DNA of 64,000 nucleotides from Tigriopus japonicus (taxonomy: Eukaryota > Arthropoda > Copepoda > Harpacticoida > Harpacticidae), in NCBI GenBank assembly GCA_010645155.1, contig JAAGOF010000257.1, positions 429,463 through 493,462 on the forward strand, given 5' to 3'. The notes below the pieces were generated by a model. It was not told the origin of the DNA and made no database searches. It worked only from the letters and a program-made list of their open reading frames with translations. Shown piece by piece: positions 31,901-43,426 of the stretch (the first letter of the stretch is position 1; every line of letters starts with the position of its first letter). Both the position numbers and the translations under genes were made by a program.

Positions 31901-34900
31901 AGTTGAAGTTCACTCAGAGGTTTGGATTGAGAATCGTGTTGGTGTTTAACGTCTTGAGCCAGTTTTCTTCTTAGATGTTCAGCCGTTTTTATCTCGTCCT
32001 CTTTTATCTTCGAATAGGTAGCTGGATGGACGGGATTCAGAGTGCGTTGACTTCTGTTGAAAAGCCATTGTGCCGGAGATAGACCATCGTTCCTCGGTGT
32101 ATTTCTCCATTGTAAGAGTGCCAATCGAAACGCAGACCAATTAGCATTGTGTTTTTGAAAAAGTGCTTTCATTGATTTTATGTCCGCTTCTGCATGCCCG
32201 TTCGATTGTGGATAATACGAGGAGGAGAGCTCGTGGATGATATGAAACTGTTTGCACCAAGCATAGAACTCTGATTGGAATTGGGGTCTGCCGTCGCTCC
32301 GAATTGCCACTGGAATTCCGTAGTCTACTATCCAATCAGTAAGACGGTTGATAACGGATTGGGTATCGGTCTTACCCAAATGAGCAACACAAGGCCATCC
32401 AGAGTATCTGTCGATCGTTTTCAAATAGTTGCGGCCGTTCACGTTAAATAAGTCCGTAGAAACGAATTCAAAGGGGCGAGAGGCATGAGTTTGAATCAAT
32501 GGTTCAGGCCCTTGACTAGGACGAGACTCTTGACATGGTCGACATGAGAGAGAATGAGTTGTTCAATGTCATTATTGATTCCGGGCCAAAAGTAAAGTTG
32601 CTGAGCGTGGTGTCTCGTCAGTCGTAGACCTTGATGTGACCGATGTAGCTCATTTAAAATTTTCCTTCGAGATTCTTGTGAGACAATTATACTTTGGTGG
32701 AATAATAACAGGCCGCTGCTTTTATCCGTTGAAAGGTGATCCCATTGTTTGGAATATGGTTTTGCTGGATGGGATTGTGGTAGGTTTTGGGAAACCTTTC
32801 CAGTCGTGAGAGCGGTGATTATTGACTGTTAATTATGATCTGATTTGGCAATTGCAGACAACGACTCCAGAGGACGGTCCTCGATTACTCCAGCTAACGT
32901 CTATTTTTGTCAATCGCATCAAGATTGGGACCTTTGAAGATTCCCAATAACGGCTTGTGATCTGTTACCACTGAAAAATTGATGCCTAAAAGATAAATTC
33001 GGCAATGAAGCACTGCCCACTGAATTGCCAATGCTTCGAGTTCACAAACAGCATACCGAGACTCTGCTCCAGTTAGGGATCTGGAACCACATTGAATGAG
33101 GTGATTGGATCCGTCTTTGTTAGTTTGCAGGAGGGCAAACCCCGAGTCCTTTTAAACGAGAGGCGTCCGTTAGTAATGTGGTGGGCAAATTCACGTCGAA
33201 GTGGGATAGGATTGGACCATTTGGATTAGTCAGGATACTTTTGGCCAAGTCGAATGCTTCCTGATGCGGATGCCCCCATTGCAATGTTATATCTTTTTTT
33301 TTTTAACAACGAACGTAGCGATGCAATGGCATGAGCCAGATCGGGAACAAACTCTCCCAACTGATTAGCTAGTCCTAAAGGAAGACCTCAGATCAGTCAC
33401 ATTTTGAGGAACTGGAAAGTTTGAAATTGCTTCGATCTTCTTGGGATCAGGAGCAACACCATTCGAAGAAATGTTAAATCCCGCAAAGGTCACCGTGTTT
33501 CCGATCTGAATTTTCTTTCTCGACAAGGTAATTCCCGCTTCTTCACACTTAAGCATAACTATGTTAACGCGGTTTTGAAGTTAGGGAAATGTTGGGGCAT
33601 AAGATGCCCCAATGATTTTCTTTACGCCCAGCACCCCAACTGAGGCACGATCTCCTCGCGCACAGCATTTGTCCCTTGATGCATTTAAACCCATTGGAGC
33701 ACGACAGAATCGAAATCGTCCAAGGGGAGTAAGGAAGGTGGTCAGGTCCTTCGATTGTTCGTCCAATTCCACTTGCCAATAACCCTTGATGGCATCAAAG
33801 GTTGCGAACCATTTTGAGTCAGGCGGAATGGATGTCGATAATTGTTGAGGAGAAGGGAATGGGTGAATGGGTCGTTTAACATACTTGTTTAGACCCGTAC
33901 AGTCAACCACCGGCTGGGCAATCTCTCTTTTCGTGCAATCTTGAGTCCTCTCCGCACCTAAAACTCTTCCCTTTTAGATCGGACCAAGTTTTTGGAATGA
34001 ACTTTCGGTAACTCTTTTTTCTTTTGTAAGACGAGACCGCTTCGACACCGACAGGTTGGTTATTCGTTGATATAGTCGTGTCGATGACATTTGCAATTTC
34101 TTGGGACTGTGCGATTCTGACCAATCATTGACGAGATGGTTGACCCTCTCGAATGAATTTTTCTCGCAAAAATTGATCGCTGGTGCCTGTAACAAGGCGC
34201 AGAAAGTATAGGTCGTCCACGGTCATTTCTTCCAATTCTGCCTCTTGGCCTGCAAGTTGGAGTCTCAAGTACCAGTCACTGAATGGTTCGCCCAGTTGTT
34301 GGTTGCAAGAAAAGAAATTGTATCTCTGGATAAGAGAAGGCGTGTTGGCGAGAAATATTTTTTTGAGTTCCGCAATTAAACCACTAGGCCCCAAAATTGG
34401 CTTATCTTGAGCGGATTGGATGGACAGGCCTTGTCTAGCTTTAGGTCAATGCAGCACCGAAGGTGTCCTTTCTGTTCACTCAACGGGAGTAGTTCCATGT
34501 GGTTCGACGACTAATAATATACCTCAAAACTTTCACACCAAGCCCGAAATTCTGAGAGGGTGGCAGAGGCTAACAGCCTTTCTGGTTTGAGCGTTTCATT
34601 GATTCGTCGTGGAAGGACCATAGAAATGGTTGAGTTGTGTGCTAGATCTTAGTCCCGAGCTTTCTCAGATAAAGTGAGTTTGGCTCTGGTTTGGAAAACT
34701 TGAACTTGTTCCATTGTCTCTGTTGGTCCCTCCAAGAAATGACACTCTCTTTCGGCCAATTCTTGATCATGGATTTACATAGCGACTAGGCTTGCTTGAA
34801 AGGCGTCTATTGCATCTGAACAACGCTTGTAGTGGTACGATAGATCAGACAAAATATCTTCGTTGATGTGGTCCAGGTTTGAAACGTCGCGTTTGGTTTT

Positions 34901-37900
34901 GAAAACTCCCTACAAAAGTCTCACGGCTCGGGTTACATTACTTTTGTATCCTCTGTGTCCCGCACGGGCCCTTTCAACGAGATAGGTCACTTGCACCGAT
35001 TGCGCCTTGTTATGTTCTCAAGCGTCGACCATTCTTGTAGATTTTGAGTAAATAACTGATTTATTTTCATGTCAAAGCAATAACAAGAAAAGATACGAAT
35101 TGCGTTAAGCAGACAATGAATTGTGACTCAACAGCGAGGAAGAATTTGCTCCTGACCATTATGCCTTTTATCATCCAAGACGGCTTTGATTTTTGTGCAT
35201 GAAATATATTTTTTAGATATGTCGCTTGGGGCGAGTATTCCCTCAGTTTTGCTGCAAAGCTCGGTCAGGAGGAATGCTACAGATTGATTTTATCCCGGGG
35301 AGGAAATCATGACTTGCAAGATACCAATGGAAACACTGTCACTCACATAATGGTGGTCTATGACAACATGGTAAGTGAAAACATATTCAAGTTCTCACCC
35401 ATACACGTTATGGCGGGCCTCATGTCCGTCATATAAGAACGAATTGAGATGTGGTATTTGACTGGTATAATGTGACCAGAATACAGGTCTTTTAAACATA
35501 CGAGGGTAAGTCAAAAAGTTCTCAGACAATGACATATTTTTTAACTGAACAGATATTCACAATTTTTTGCAAGTTGAAGCCTGTCCTTAAAGGTCCCTTG
35601 ATACCTTGCAGCTGTCTTATTGGTCTATGTCTGGTCAATATCGAGAGATATTGCATGCCAAAACAGCCAGATATCTTGGCCACTTTAGCAAATTTGAAGA
35701 TTGGACCTCGGTTAAATGTTTGGTTCAATTAAATTGTGAAAATTGCTTTAGGAAACTTCCCCATATTTTCCTTATAGTCCGACCGAGCTTAGTCACACTT
35801 ATTGTTGTTGCTAAAATTCAGAGAACATCTCATTTACAAACGGTTTTGAGATTAATTCAAGGTTGCGTGAGCAAAAAGCATTATGTTCCTCAATGACACA
35901 GATTAACACTGAGACCTCAAACACATACTTAGTCAAAGCTCTATCAAAGGTTCAGGGTGACCAAGCTTTGCTAGGTTTTTCCAAAACTGGAATCTTTTGA
36001 TGCTTCTAATGGAAAACAAGATTGATTTATTTTCACTATGACAGGAATCAGCTCTCTATTATTACCAGGCCCCGGGAAATCATTTTATTTTGCTGTGGAG
36101 CAGAAACCCTAGACGTTTTATAGCGTAGGGTTATCTTCAGCTGACCCTACTCCTCGAAACGTCTAGGATTTTTGCTCCACAGCAAACTAGAATTATTTCC
36201 CGTGGCCTAATTATTGCCAATTATCACTCCTGCACTTGTCATTTTGCAACATGTCACAATTTTAACACACAACCATAACAGGGCTCAAAGACATACTTCA
36301 ATCCAAGGATATCTAGAATTTACTTAATTAAACACGGTGAGCAAGCTTGAGTAGATTTAGTACATAGAAAAAAATGGAAAAAGAAGCTTTTTCTTTTCTG
36401 TAAAGGAAGCTTTTCCTTTTCTGTGTACTAAATCTACTCGATTTTTGTCGGCCGTGCGCAGTCCATCAAATTCTATACGTCCTTGTTTGATCCTTTCTCT
36501 ACATATGAAAGTAGATGACCAGTGTTTTAATTCAAGTCTAAATTACTGTTTGTGCGTAAAATACTAACATTTGAGTTCCAAACAACTTTAAGATCTTTTT
36601 TGGACAAGCACCTACCACAACTTTTGGCATTTTTTGTCCCAATTTCTTAAATCCTGCGGGAAATTATTTGAAATATATATTTTACCCGCAATACCAACAA
36701 GTAACATTTTCAAGCCAGAAAATGGCAACGTTTTAGCAACTTTCGTCGCAATTTTTCCTGAATGCAACTTCAGGGCAAAAAGCTTGCAACTTTAGACAAA
36801 ATAAAGAGTAACTTTATCCGAGCTCTATTTTTAACAAATCCTCATAATTCATATATTCTTCAAGTGTTTTAGGAAACACAATATCCACGAAAATTGAATT
36901 TAAGTTGCAGATAGTCACTCACATAGAGGAAAGAACAATTTTGAGGGACGAGTTAGGGGCATTTAGGGCAAGAAAAGAGAAAAAACACGAAAGACCCGAA
37001 AAACCCAAAAAAACCGCCGGGCAGGTTTTATGGGTTTGATTTCAACCAGGCGGGATTGCAGCAACCCTGCCCACACGTTCAATTCCACTTGCTTTTAGAA
37101 CATGCCAAAGGCAAACAGGCCTACTTTGACTGTCTGCTTCTTTTCTTGTACTGACAACAGAACATAATGCTTTTTATGCTCACGCAACCTTGAACTAATC
37201 TCAACGCTGTTTATTATTATTGGTTTATTGCGATGATTGAGTCATCATTAGAGTGCGTAGAAAAATTTACTGATTTTCACAAAAAAATTAAATTTAATTT
37301 ACTCCAAACAGACCAAAAAAAAATTAAAAAATGTATTCCCCAACCGTATAAAAATGGTCATATTGAATTTAAAGATGCCTTTAGTCATTCTGGTAATCAT
37401 TCTTTGTAATTCAGCTACAACTCAGCACATTTAGTTATTTCTGGCTAAATATTAAGGCTTTATTTTTTGGCATAGAAGAAATTTGAACTGAAGACAGGTG
37501 TGTTCAGCGTGTCCAACTGTTTAAGATAAAAAAGAGCTAAATACTTAAGTTTAGGGGCAAATTTGCGAGCTAAAAGAGCTATTTTTTTGGGAAAAAGAGG
37601 TAAAAAAGAGCTAATTTTGAAAAGGCTAAAAACACTAATATGATCATAGTTTTGGGCCTTATGTAATTGGCAGTGTATTCAAAACATGTAAAAATTGCTT
37701 TTTGTAGTTTTTTTCTTACTGTCTTAAAAACGGCCAAGAAAAACAGGAAAAAGGAAAAAGGCAAAGTGATGTTGGCTTTTTGAATGTTACAGATAGAGCA
37801 ACGATATTGCACAGATCACTAGAAGATAGTGATCCGTGGATAATGAAAGATCTTTATGCTTCAGTTATTGGCAAAAGTTTTGGTTTTTCATTTCGGGGCC

Positions 37901-40900
37901 GACCAGAGAAAAATAGACATCAAAACAGTTTGTTATAAGTCAGATAGCACATTCAGACCCTTTGAAAGGCAATAGATATTAAAGTCTGAGTAAATAATGG
38001 CAACAGTGCCAACTTAAAACACGCTTTACTCTACACAGCTATTTAGCCCACGGAAAATAATCACGGAAACAAGGGTCACAAAGTTTCAAATTTGAACATT
38101 TTCACAACTTTTTTAAAAAAATAAACTTTAAGGGCACTTTTTTCCCCTTTCCAAAGATTTTAATTAATTGGCATCGTAAAATGTGAAGTTGAACAATGAC
38201 AATTTCAGTGGGAAATTTTGGCGGGAAATTTCAAGCCTTCATTTGATTAATTGGTCCCTCAGAACCGGTTTGGGATGAGATTTTTGAGCAAAAAGTACAA
38301 AAAATGTTAAGAAAATGTTGAAATTTTCCAAAAAATGTCAAATAAAATTAAAATGTTATATTTACGTAAAATTGGCAAAAAGTGTAAAAAATTATTTTTA
38401 ATGTAAAATTTTTTTTTCCCTAGCCCTAGAGATAAGTCTTGTATATTTTGATCATCACTGTAGGGTCTTTGGTATATAAATGGATCCTAGTCTGGTGCCC
38501 CAGCAGATCGGAAGTATGAGTTTATTGTCAGTGATTACTGTAACATCTGGGCTTGCTAAATGAAGGTGGATCTTCATTTTCCTAAGGCCGTGATCAATTG
38601 CCATTGTTTTCAGTTCTATTTTCGGGTACCTCTTTTCGACCGCCGTGTTTGCCCTGGACAAAGACGACTCTATCCAGGAACCCCTGAAAGGGGTGGACAC
38701 GAACTCCAATTTTTGAAAAAATGGTATGAGGCCGAGGCTATATTTTGACACAACGTCATTTATTCCTTATTAACGGCTAAAACTGTTGAACATGCGTCTT
38801 GAAAGAATTCAGTCAAACTATTTGTGCCATGTACCCCTGAAAGGGAGTACACTTAACCTCTTTTTCCCCAATACGTAGGAGGGTCCAAAACTCAACAAGT
38901 ACAAAGTGTTGCTCCCAGTTAAAAACTCGAGGGCCTGTATCCTTACCACCTCATTTGTGATAATTTGGCCTAAATATATGATTATCTTGTACACTACCAA
39001 TGACTTTTTGTAAAAATCTAAATTCTGATTAGCTATTAAGAAACAAGAAACACCATTCATTCAATAAGCATGGCAGAAATATATTAACCAGAGGCACCGA
39101 ACGGGTACAAAGCAAAAGCAAACATCATAAGCATGATAAATTGAAAGTAAAAATGAAATTTAGGCACACAAGTTCATATCAAGAAAGATTGAGCAATAAT
39201 GCTATCCAAGATTCACAAATTAAATAAAGATTTCAGAGTATGACAGCTAAATGAAAAGTGAAACATAGAGCAGTGATTTTCTTGATGATGGTAGCAGAAA
39301 TGTGGATCAAATAACAAAATCTTGTAATCAAATCCCACCACAGTATCGTTTTGGTTAGGAGACATACATGGATCATATTTGCCAAAGGACACCAAAGTTC
39401 ATCACCAAGAATTATGGTAGACAGGATTTTAGTAGATTGGTATATTGGGTATATTTTGGTAGCTTGAAAGTATTCCGATTGGTTTTAGTCCTTGACCCTG
39501 AATTCTACACTTTTCTGAATTCTTCTTGATCTTTTGTGTACTTGGAGTTTTTACAACCCAAAGATGGAGAGCACTCTTGGTTATTGTTCATCAATGGATA
39601 ATCAACCAAGGTAGGAAGGCGAGAGTAAAAATAGTCCAATTGGAAGTTCTTCTCAACATTTGCTTCTCTGTTAATTTTCTGCGTCCTTGTTTAAGATAAG
39701 GAAACATTAGCCACGGCAATTTAAGTTAGGGAAAAGTATTGAATCTTCCTAGTGCTCGAAACATTTTTGACCGAGATGTGTTGAGATTGTAAATCACTAG
39801 AAGTAACGTAGCATATGGCTGAATATGTTACATTTATAACAACACATGGGTATGATGATTAGGGTTTCAAAATTTCCAGCAAAACATTGTTAGGTAAAAG
39901 TGTTTTGTTCAATATTTCTCACTTTTATAATCAATCCACAATTCAAAATGTTTATGCCAATTTACTAATTTTAAATATGAGGCATCCAAATTGATCAGAA
40001 TGATGAAACAAAGATTTTCAAAGAGACCGGCAAAACAATTTTAATCATTTTATGACGTTTTCAAAAACTTGCTATATTCACTTTTTTTGATGTCCATTGC
40101 TGTTACTTAAATTGTTATTTTCTCGGCTTTTTCGCCAATTCAATTTACTTTCAAGGTTCTTTTTATGCCATTGTTGTCTCTCAACTTGTCATCTGTTCAA
40201 GGTCAATTAAAACTTTGCGTAGCTTTGAGATCCTACGAATTTGCCAGAAATTTGAAACCCAAATAATGTTTGTCTGTAATTGTTGGTGCTTTGAGATTTT
40301 CCTGTAGATTTCCTTTGTACAGGCATGTAGCAATATGCATTTCCACTGCATGCCATCACTGGCTCAAACGGAAAAAATTGGCACTGAAGACTGAGAACTG
40401 GCAACATTGAACTGAATTCTTTCTTTGATCCTTGATCACTACTGGCAAAGCAAAGATCGACGAGTCACGTACGTACATATTGAAATCAAGGCAATTGTGA
40501 GACTGTCTCAAGTCTTGAGGATTGTGAGCCCCCCAGAATGGCCAAAGGGGTGAAAATGGCTCATCATTTCACTAACACAAATTCAAAGGTTCGTCTCATT
40601 TTGAAATTCACTCGTTTGTTTGGCTGGTGCTTATGGGAAAAGAAGAATGCTGACTGACTGAGAATGAGTAGCAGCCCGTGAGTAGACTGCCTCATGTCCC
40701 GTTTTGAGCAGAAAGAACGAGTTTTCCAATCATGAAAGCCGCGGGAGTCAATCAAAATGAAGGGGAGAGTTTTGGACCCTCCTGTGTATAAACCAAAAGG
40801 GGATCGGGCGAAGTTATATGTACTCCCTTTCAGGGGTACTTGTTTGTGCTAATATTTGTGGACTTAATGTTCTTCACCTTGATTTTAGAGGTCCCAGCAC

Positions 40901-43426
40901 TCTTTTTACTCGTCTAATGAACTTTTGACATTCAGCTCTCCAAAGAATTTTAGTCCTCATAACAATGAGGAAAATACGTAGATGGAATCTTGCTTCACCC
41001 ATTAGTCCAACTTCAGTGAAACAATGCTCAACAGAAGTATCTGTGGTGGTATCTGGAGTGTTACTCCTCTTCAACACCTCCACAACGCAGGAATCATTTC
41101 CATAGGAAAATGAAAGAACAAGAATGGTCTCATTTGGAAACAAGATGGAGTCCAAGTCGGAGATGTTGTTGGCTATAACTATTGAAGGGCACTTTTGTCG
41201 GTTCTGGATGAGATCAGCCATCTGATCCGGATTGGAATAAGCACAAAGGCAATCACAACGTCCTTGAGACAAAATGAGTGAAAAACATGAGGATTAAATC
41301 CTTGATTGTGGATTTGATTGAAAATTTTTCAAGTCTTGGGGCTCCAGAAGGTCAGGACCACGCAGGACTGGGGTTAAGGGTCCTTCAGGACCAGAGGATC
41401 ATGTCTTATCATTGAAGGGATAGGCTCTACAGGCTTGGTAAGGTTTGATTGATCTTTTTAGATCCCCTTGTCCAAGAATTAACAATTAAATTGAATGAAA
41501 AAACCCACACAATTCAATCTTGATGAGAGCATTTCATTCAAGTCTTTAGACTTTGAGAGGGTCCATGTAATCCGGGTTAGACTGTCAGATCACCAATTTG
41601 GGCTGACTGACTCGAAAGGCAGATAAAAATATTGAGCCCATCCATTGCTAGTAGGTCCAACTGATAGGTTTCAAAGTCATCTTAATTTGTTCTTCATTTG
41701 ATCGAATTCTTGACACTGAGGACTTCTTCTTTCTTTGTTCTATATGGACCTTAATCAAAACGCAAATTCCTCTTGAAAAGGGATTAAGAACAAACTTTCC
41801 CCCACATACTCTCACCCGGATCAAAACGGGGAGTTTTATGGCACTCATCCATCACACAACTTGAACAACTTAAGAATTTCTTACTTGTCCTTATTATCCT
41901 GAACTAAAAGACACAACCATACAATAAAAGAAATTCGTAAATGGACCATCATTTATAGAACATTACTCTTGCCAAGGTGACGCAACCTATACAACCTTAA
42001 TTTCATACAAAGTTTGGCATGTGTTAATCAAGTCTAATACCGATCATACCTTAAATATTGTTGGATGGGCTCAATTGGAAGTTCAAAGATACTAACAAGA
42101 TGTTCAAGTCGGATAATAGATGAGCTCGGAAAAAAACATTATTTTGCTGTTGATGTTGATAATTCAAGGAATCGTAAGATATTCTTTGTTGTTCAAGTTG
42201 TGTATTGGATGTGCGTAAAGAAACTCCCTGTTTTGGTACGGGCGAAAGTTGGTTCTATATCCTTTTTCACGAGGGATTTGCGCTCGAATTCAGGTCCATA
42301 TTCATTCTATTTGCTTTAGATAAGGCTATCACTTCTAAAGATTGTAGCAGGTAACCTGGTCATCAAATTTCATTTGATCACTTGATTGTCATCTTGAAGA
42401 AAAGACACTTTGCGGGTTCATTCGCACTTGTGACCAATGAATTTGCCCTCCATGATGTGATCATTTATTCACTCTTTCATTCTCTCGTTCATGGCTGAAC
42501 TTGTCTTCAAAACACCAACATCGGACTGATTTTGGGGCGTGGGGTTGACCTTTACCAAGGCTATGACTTGGCTGGACCCGCTTGAAATACAGGGAAAACC
42601 GATTGGCGCACTATCCTTGAAATTTTGGTCGATTTTCGTTTGATATTCGGCTCCCAACATGGCCGTTTGTACTTCTTGTTTACGAACTCTCGGCCTCATA
42701 CCGGAGGTTGCGGGCCGGAGAAATTCTGCGAGTTCGTATCCAGTATTTATACTATTATATAGGTTATCCCTGCTCTATTACGTGGAGTGAGACGACCAAG
42801 GGCCCATTGCCACGTCCATGTTAATTTTCCTGCGTGATAGCTTGGAGTTCATGAAGAAATGCAATGAAATTGGGATTAACGTCGTTTTATTCACATTATC
42901 TACAAAGCGAAAATAAGCAATTATTTGATGCCCAATTGATGTCTCTCAAATAATTAAAACTGAATTGTTTGATTGTGTTTTCTTTACCTTACGTCTTTAA
43001 GTCAAATCAATGTATTCAAACTCCTGATCCAATCACTTGCACTTTGATAATGATTGCTTCAATCATAAAAAAGTATAAAATGTTGAGTTTCATTTTACAA
43101 GTAGCCAAGAGAAATGCCCAAAATGTGACCTTAGTAGATTTATACAAAGAGCAAACATAGCTCAATCATGTTCTCAAAATAAGTGGAAAAAAAATTCCAA
43201 AATTTCTTGCCGCGCATTCTCGACCAATTCCTGTGTTTTGCTCTAAGTTTCTTAATTCTTTTGCTCTTTTTGTAGAAAATGTTTGACCTCGCCGTGGAAT
43301 GTGGAGCCTCCATTAACATTAAAAATGTTCAAAATATGACCCCTCTGACTGTCGGGGCCTACTTAGCAAGACAAGATATGTTCTTTCATATTGCCAACAT
43401 AGAAAGAGAAGTCTATTGGCAAATTG
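28844..43426 (+). CDS. nan: TRPV ion channel (Nanchung-like), five internal exons of a partial gene
   Basis: Exons 28844-28943, 29351-29527, 29583-29772, 35217-35370 and 43276-43426 join in phase (1, 1, 0 mod 3 bookkeeping consistent throughout) to encode about 257 residues of ankyrin-repeat sequence without a stop. Signature stretches are [85 protein letters not shown] and [20 protein letters not shown]. These are typical of the N-terminal ankyrin domain of insect Nanchung / nematode OCR-type TRPV channels, mechanosensory and chemosensory cation channels of ciliated neurons. The last visible residues ([10 protein letters not shown]) lie just before the linker to the six membrane segments. 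The start codon exons and the channel pore exons were not found in the window. Nanchung rather than Inactive is an inference from wording. Confidence 0.85.
29155..29280 (+). mobile_element. tRNA-derived SINE fragment in TRPV intron 1
   Basis: GAGGCATGGCGTAGTTTGTC...GGGTTCGATCCCGGC resembles a shortened tRNA with a B-box-like GGTTCGATCC. It is followed by a body (ttcaaaactttgcgttgaac) homologous to the 66-bp repeat at 59053-59245. It is too short and too poorly paired to be a tRNA gene. Confidence 0.65.
29351..29527 (+). CDS. nan: TRPV exon b (first ankyrin repeat)
   Basis: 177 bp, acceptor cttttcctcag, donor gtaaaa. It contains [20 protein letters not shown] and [11 protein letters not shown]. 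It ends after the first base of a glycine codon. Confidence 0.85.
29528..29582 (+). other. 55-bp mini-intron (TRPV intron 2)
   Basis: GTAAAAGAAG...CCCTTTTCAG. Reading straight through shifts the frame; splicing it rejoins YYG to ENVLHMSVV, the expected ankyrin sequence. Confidence 0.85.
29583..29772 (+). CDS. nan: TRPV exon c (ankyrin repeats)
   Basis: 190 bp ending at donor gtaact. It encodes [40 protein letters not shown], then [14 protein letters not shown]. It leaves two bases of the codon completed by exon d. Confidence 0.88.
30413..30870. repeat. 25-bp minisatellite, two unit types
   Basis: About nine units of the form gggcaacacacggcccacga(gtcca) are followed by about nine of the form ggcccaaccaatccagggca(ctcac). 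The 25-bp unit is not a multiple of three, so every frame opens over it, producing false ORFs on both strands (Pro/Gln/Thr-rich). Confidence 0.9.
31299..31434. repeat. 68-bp direct tandem duplication
   Basis: 31299-31366 and 31367-31434 are identical over their length (gaaagcatggtctatccatc...cttaacac). Very recent duplication within the intron. Confidence 0.95.
31479..31604 (-). repeat. 3' LTR, 126 bp
   Basis: TGTTATGTTC...GACTCAACA, partner of 35008-35133. Confidence 0.9.
31633..32560 (-). pseudogene. Gypsy integrase
   Basis: The minus-strand frame 32499-31633 (288 residues) is open and contains the catalytic core: D in [11 protein letters not shown] in [14 protein letters not shown] in [12 protein letters not shown]. 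The C-terminal domain follows ([20 protein letters not shown]). The zinc-binding N-terminus lies upstream (SCRPCQE near 32540) in another frame. The core looks complete, but the rest of the element is broken. Confidence 0.85.
32850..33910 (-). pseudogene. Gypsy RT and RNase H remnants
   Basis: RT pieces at 33910-33581 ([45 protein letters not shown]) and 33556-33365 ([20 protein letters not shown]) are out of frame with each other. The aspartate pair of the active site is lost at the break ([12 protein letters not shown]). RNase H follows in fragments at about 33340-32890 (including a [10 protein letters not shown] region). Protease and the RT N-terminus are deleted between this and gag. Confidence 0.8.
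33903..34990 (-). pseudogene. Gypsy Gag remnant
   Basis: The minus strand encodes a Gag with several stops. The clearest part is 34394-34125 ([41 protein letters not shown]), then a TGA at 34125-34127, then the same frame goes on ([14 protein letters not shown]) into a degraded knuckle ([15 protein letters not shown]). The stop is about nine codons upstream of the equivalent of the gag stop in 15765-21279, so the two stops are independent. Confidence 0.7.
35008..35133 (-). repeat. 5' LTR, 126 bp
   Basis: Partner of 31479-31604. On the minus strand it is followed by AGGCGCAATCGGTGC, the probable primer-binding site. Confidence 0.9.
35217..35370 (+). CDS. nan: TRPV exon d (ankyrin repeats)
   Basis: 154 bp, acceptor atattttttag, donor gtaagt. 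It encodes [38 protein letters not shown] and [13 protein letters not shown]. It completes a split glycine codon from exon c and ends in phase 0. Confidence 0.92.
36065..36210. mobile_element. Hairpin MITE, about 145 bp
   Basis: AGGCCCCGGGAAAT...GCTGTGGAGCAGAAACCCTA on the left is mirrored by the inverse on the right (ctaggatttttgctccacag ... atttcccgtggcct), arms of about 60 bp around a short loop. The flanks tattattacc and aattattgcc suggest an 8-9-bp target duplication with one change, as in hAT MITEs. Confidence 0.7.
36345..36432. repeat. Imperfect hairpin, about 88 bp
   Basis: gagtagatttagtacatagaa is matched by the inverse ttctgtgtactaaatctact, with nested gaagcttttt/aaaagcttc arms. 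Probably a small MITE relic. Confidence 0.6.
38455..38751 (-). pseudogene. Gypsy RNase H fragment
   Basis: [20 protein letters not shown] and [19 protein letters not shown] correspond to TTTVEKGYPQIDLEAMAVDY and [19 protein letters not shown] of the outer gypsy element's pol (around 14600-14740). TDHKP is degraded to TDNKL. An isolated relic, antisense to the TRPV gene. Confidence 0.75.
38828..40842. mobile_element. Candidate 2.0-kb non-autonomous TIR transposon
   Basis: The left end CATGTACCCCTGAAAGGGAG and the inverse of the right end CAAGTACCCCTGAAAGGGAG agree over 24 bp with one mismatch. tttgtgc occurs directly outside both ends (38821-38827 and 40843-40849), giving a 7- or imperfect 8-bp duplication. 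The interior is AT-rich and has no transposase frame. hAT-like by duplication length; the assignment is tentative. Confidence 0.6.
43276..43426 (+). CDS. nan: TRPV exon e (last ankyrin repeat)
   Basis: 151 bp, acceptor ctttttgtag, donor gtaagt. It encodes [40 protein letters not shown] and [11 protein letters not shown], continuing exon d in phase. The following exon (pre-S1 linker) was looked for to the end of the window and not recognised. Confidence 0.92.

Larger units (their letters stand above)
31479..35133 (-). mobile_element. Short-LTR Ty3/gypsy element, decayed, antisense in TRPV intron 3
   Basis: 126-bp LTRs (31479-31604 and 35008-35133) differ at about four positions and are flanked by gcgag on both sides (31474-31478 and 35134-35138). 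The minus strand carries gag, RT/RNase H and integrase remnants with deletions (protease and the start of RT are missing). The right edge is 83 bp upstream of exon d. Pol wording is closest to the element at 15765-21279, but no third ORF is present. Confidence 0.9.
29773..35216 (+). other. TRPV intron 3 (5,444 bp)
   Basis: Contains unassigned AT-rich sequence (29773-30412), a 25-bp minisatellite (30413-30870), a plain stretch (30871-31298), a 68-bp tandem duplication and an antisense gypsy element with its 5-bp duplication. No further exon was seen. Confidence 0.75.
35371..43275 (+). other. TRPV intron 4 (7,905 bp)
   Basis: AT-rich. Contains two hairpin elements (36065-36432), a gypsy RNase H relic (38455-38751) and a 2-kb TIR candidate (38828-40842). 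The remaining stretches (about 36440-38450 and 40843-43275) hold only short frames without recognisable domains, including an unexplained 132-residue minus-strand frame at 40874-41272. Confidence 0.7.
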
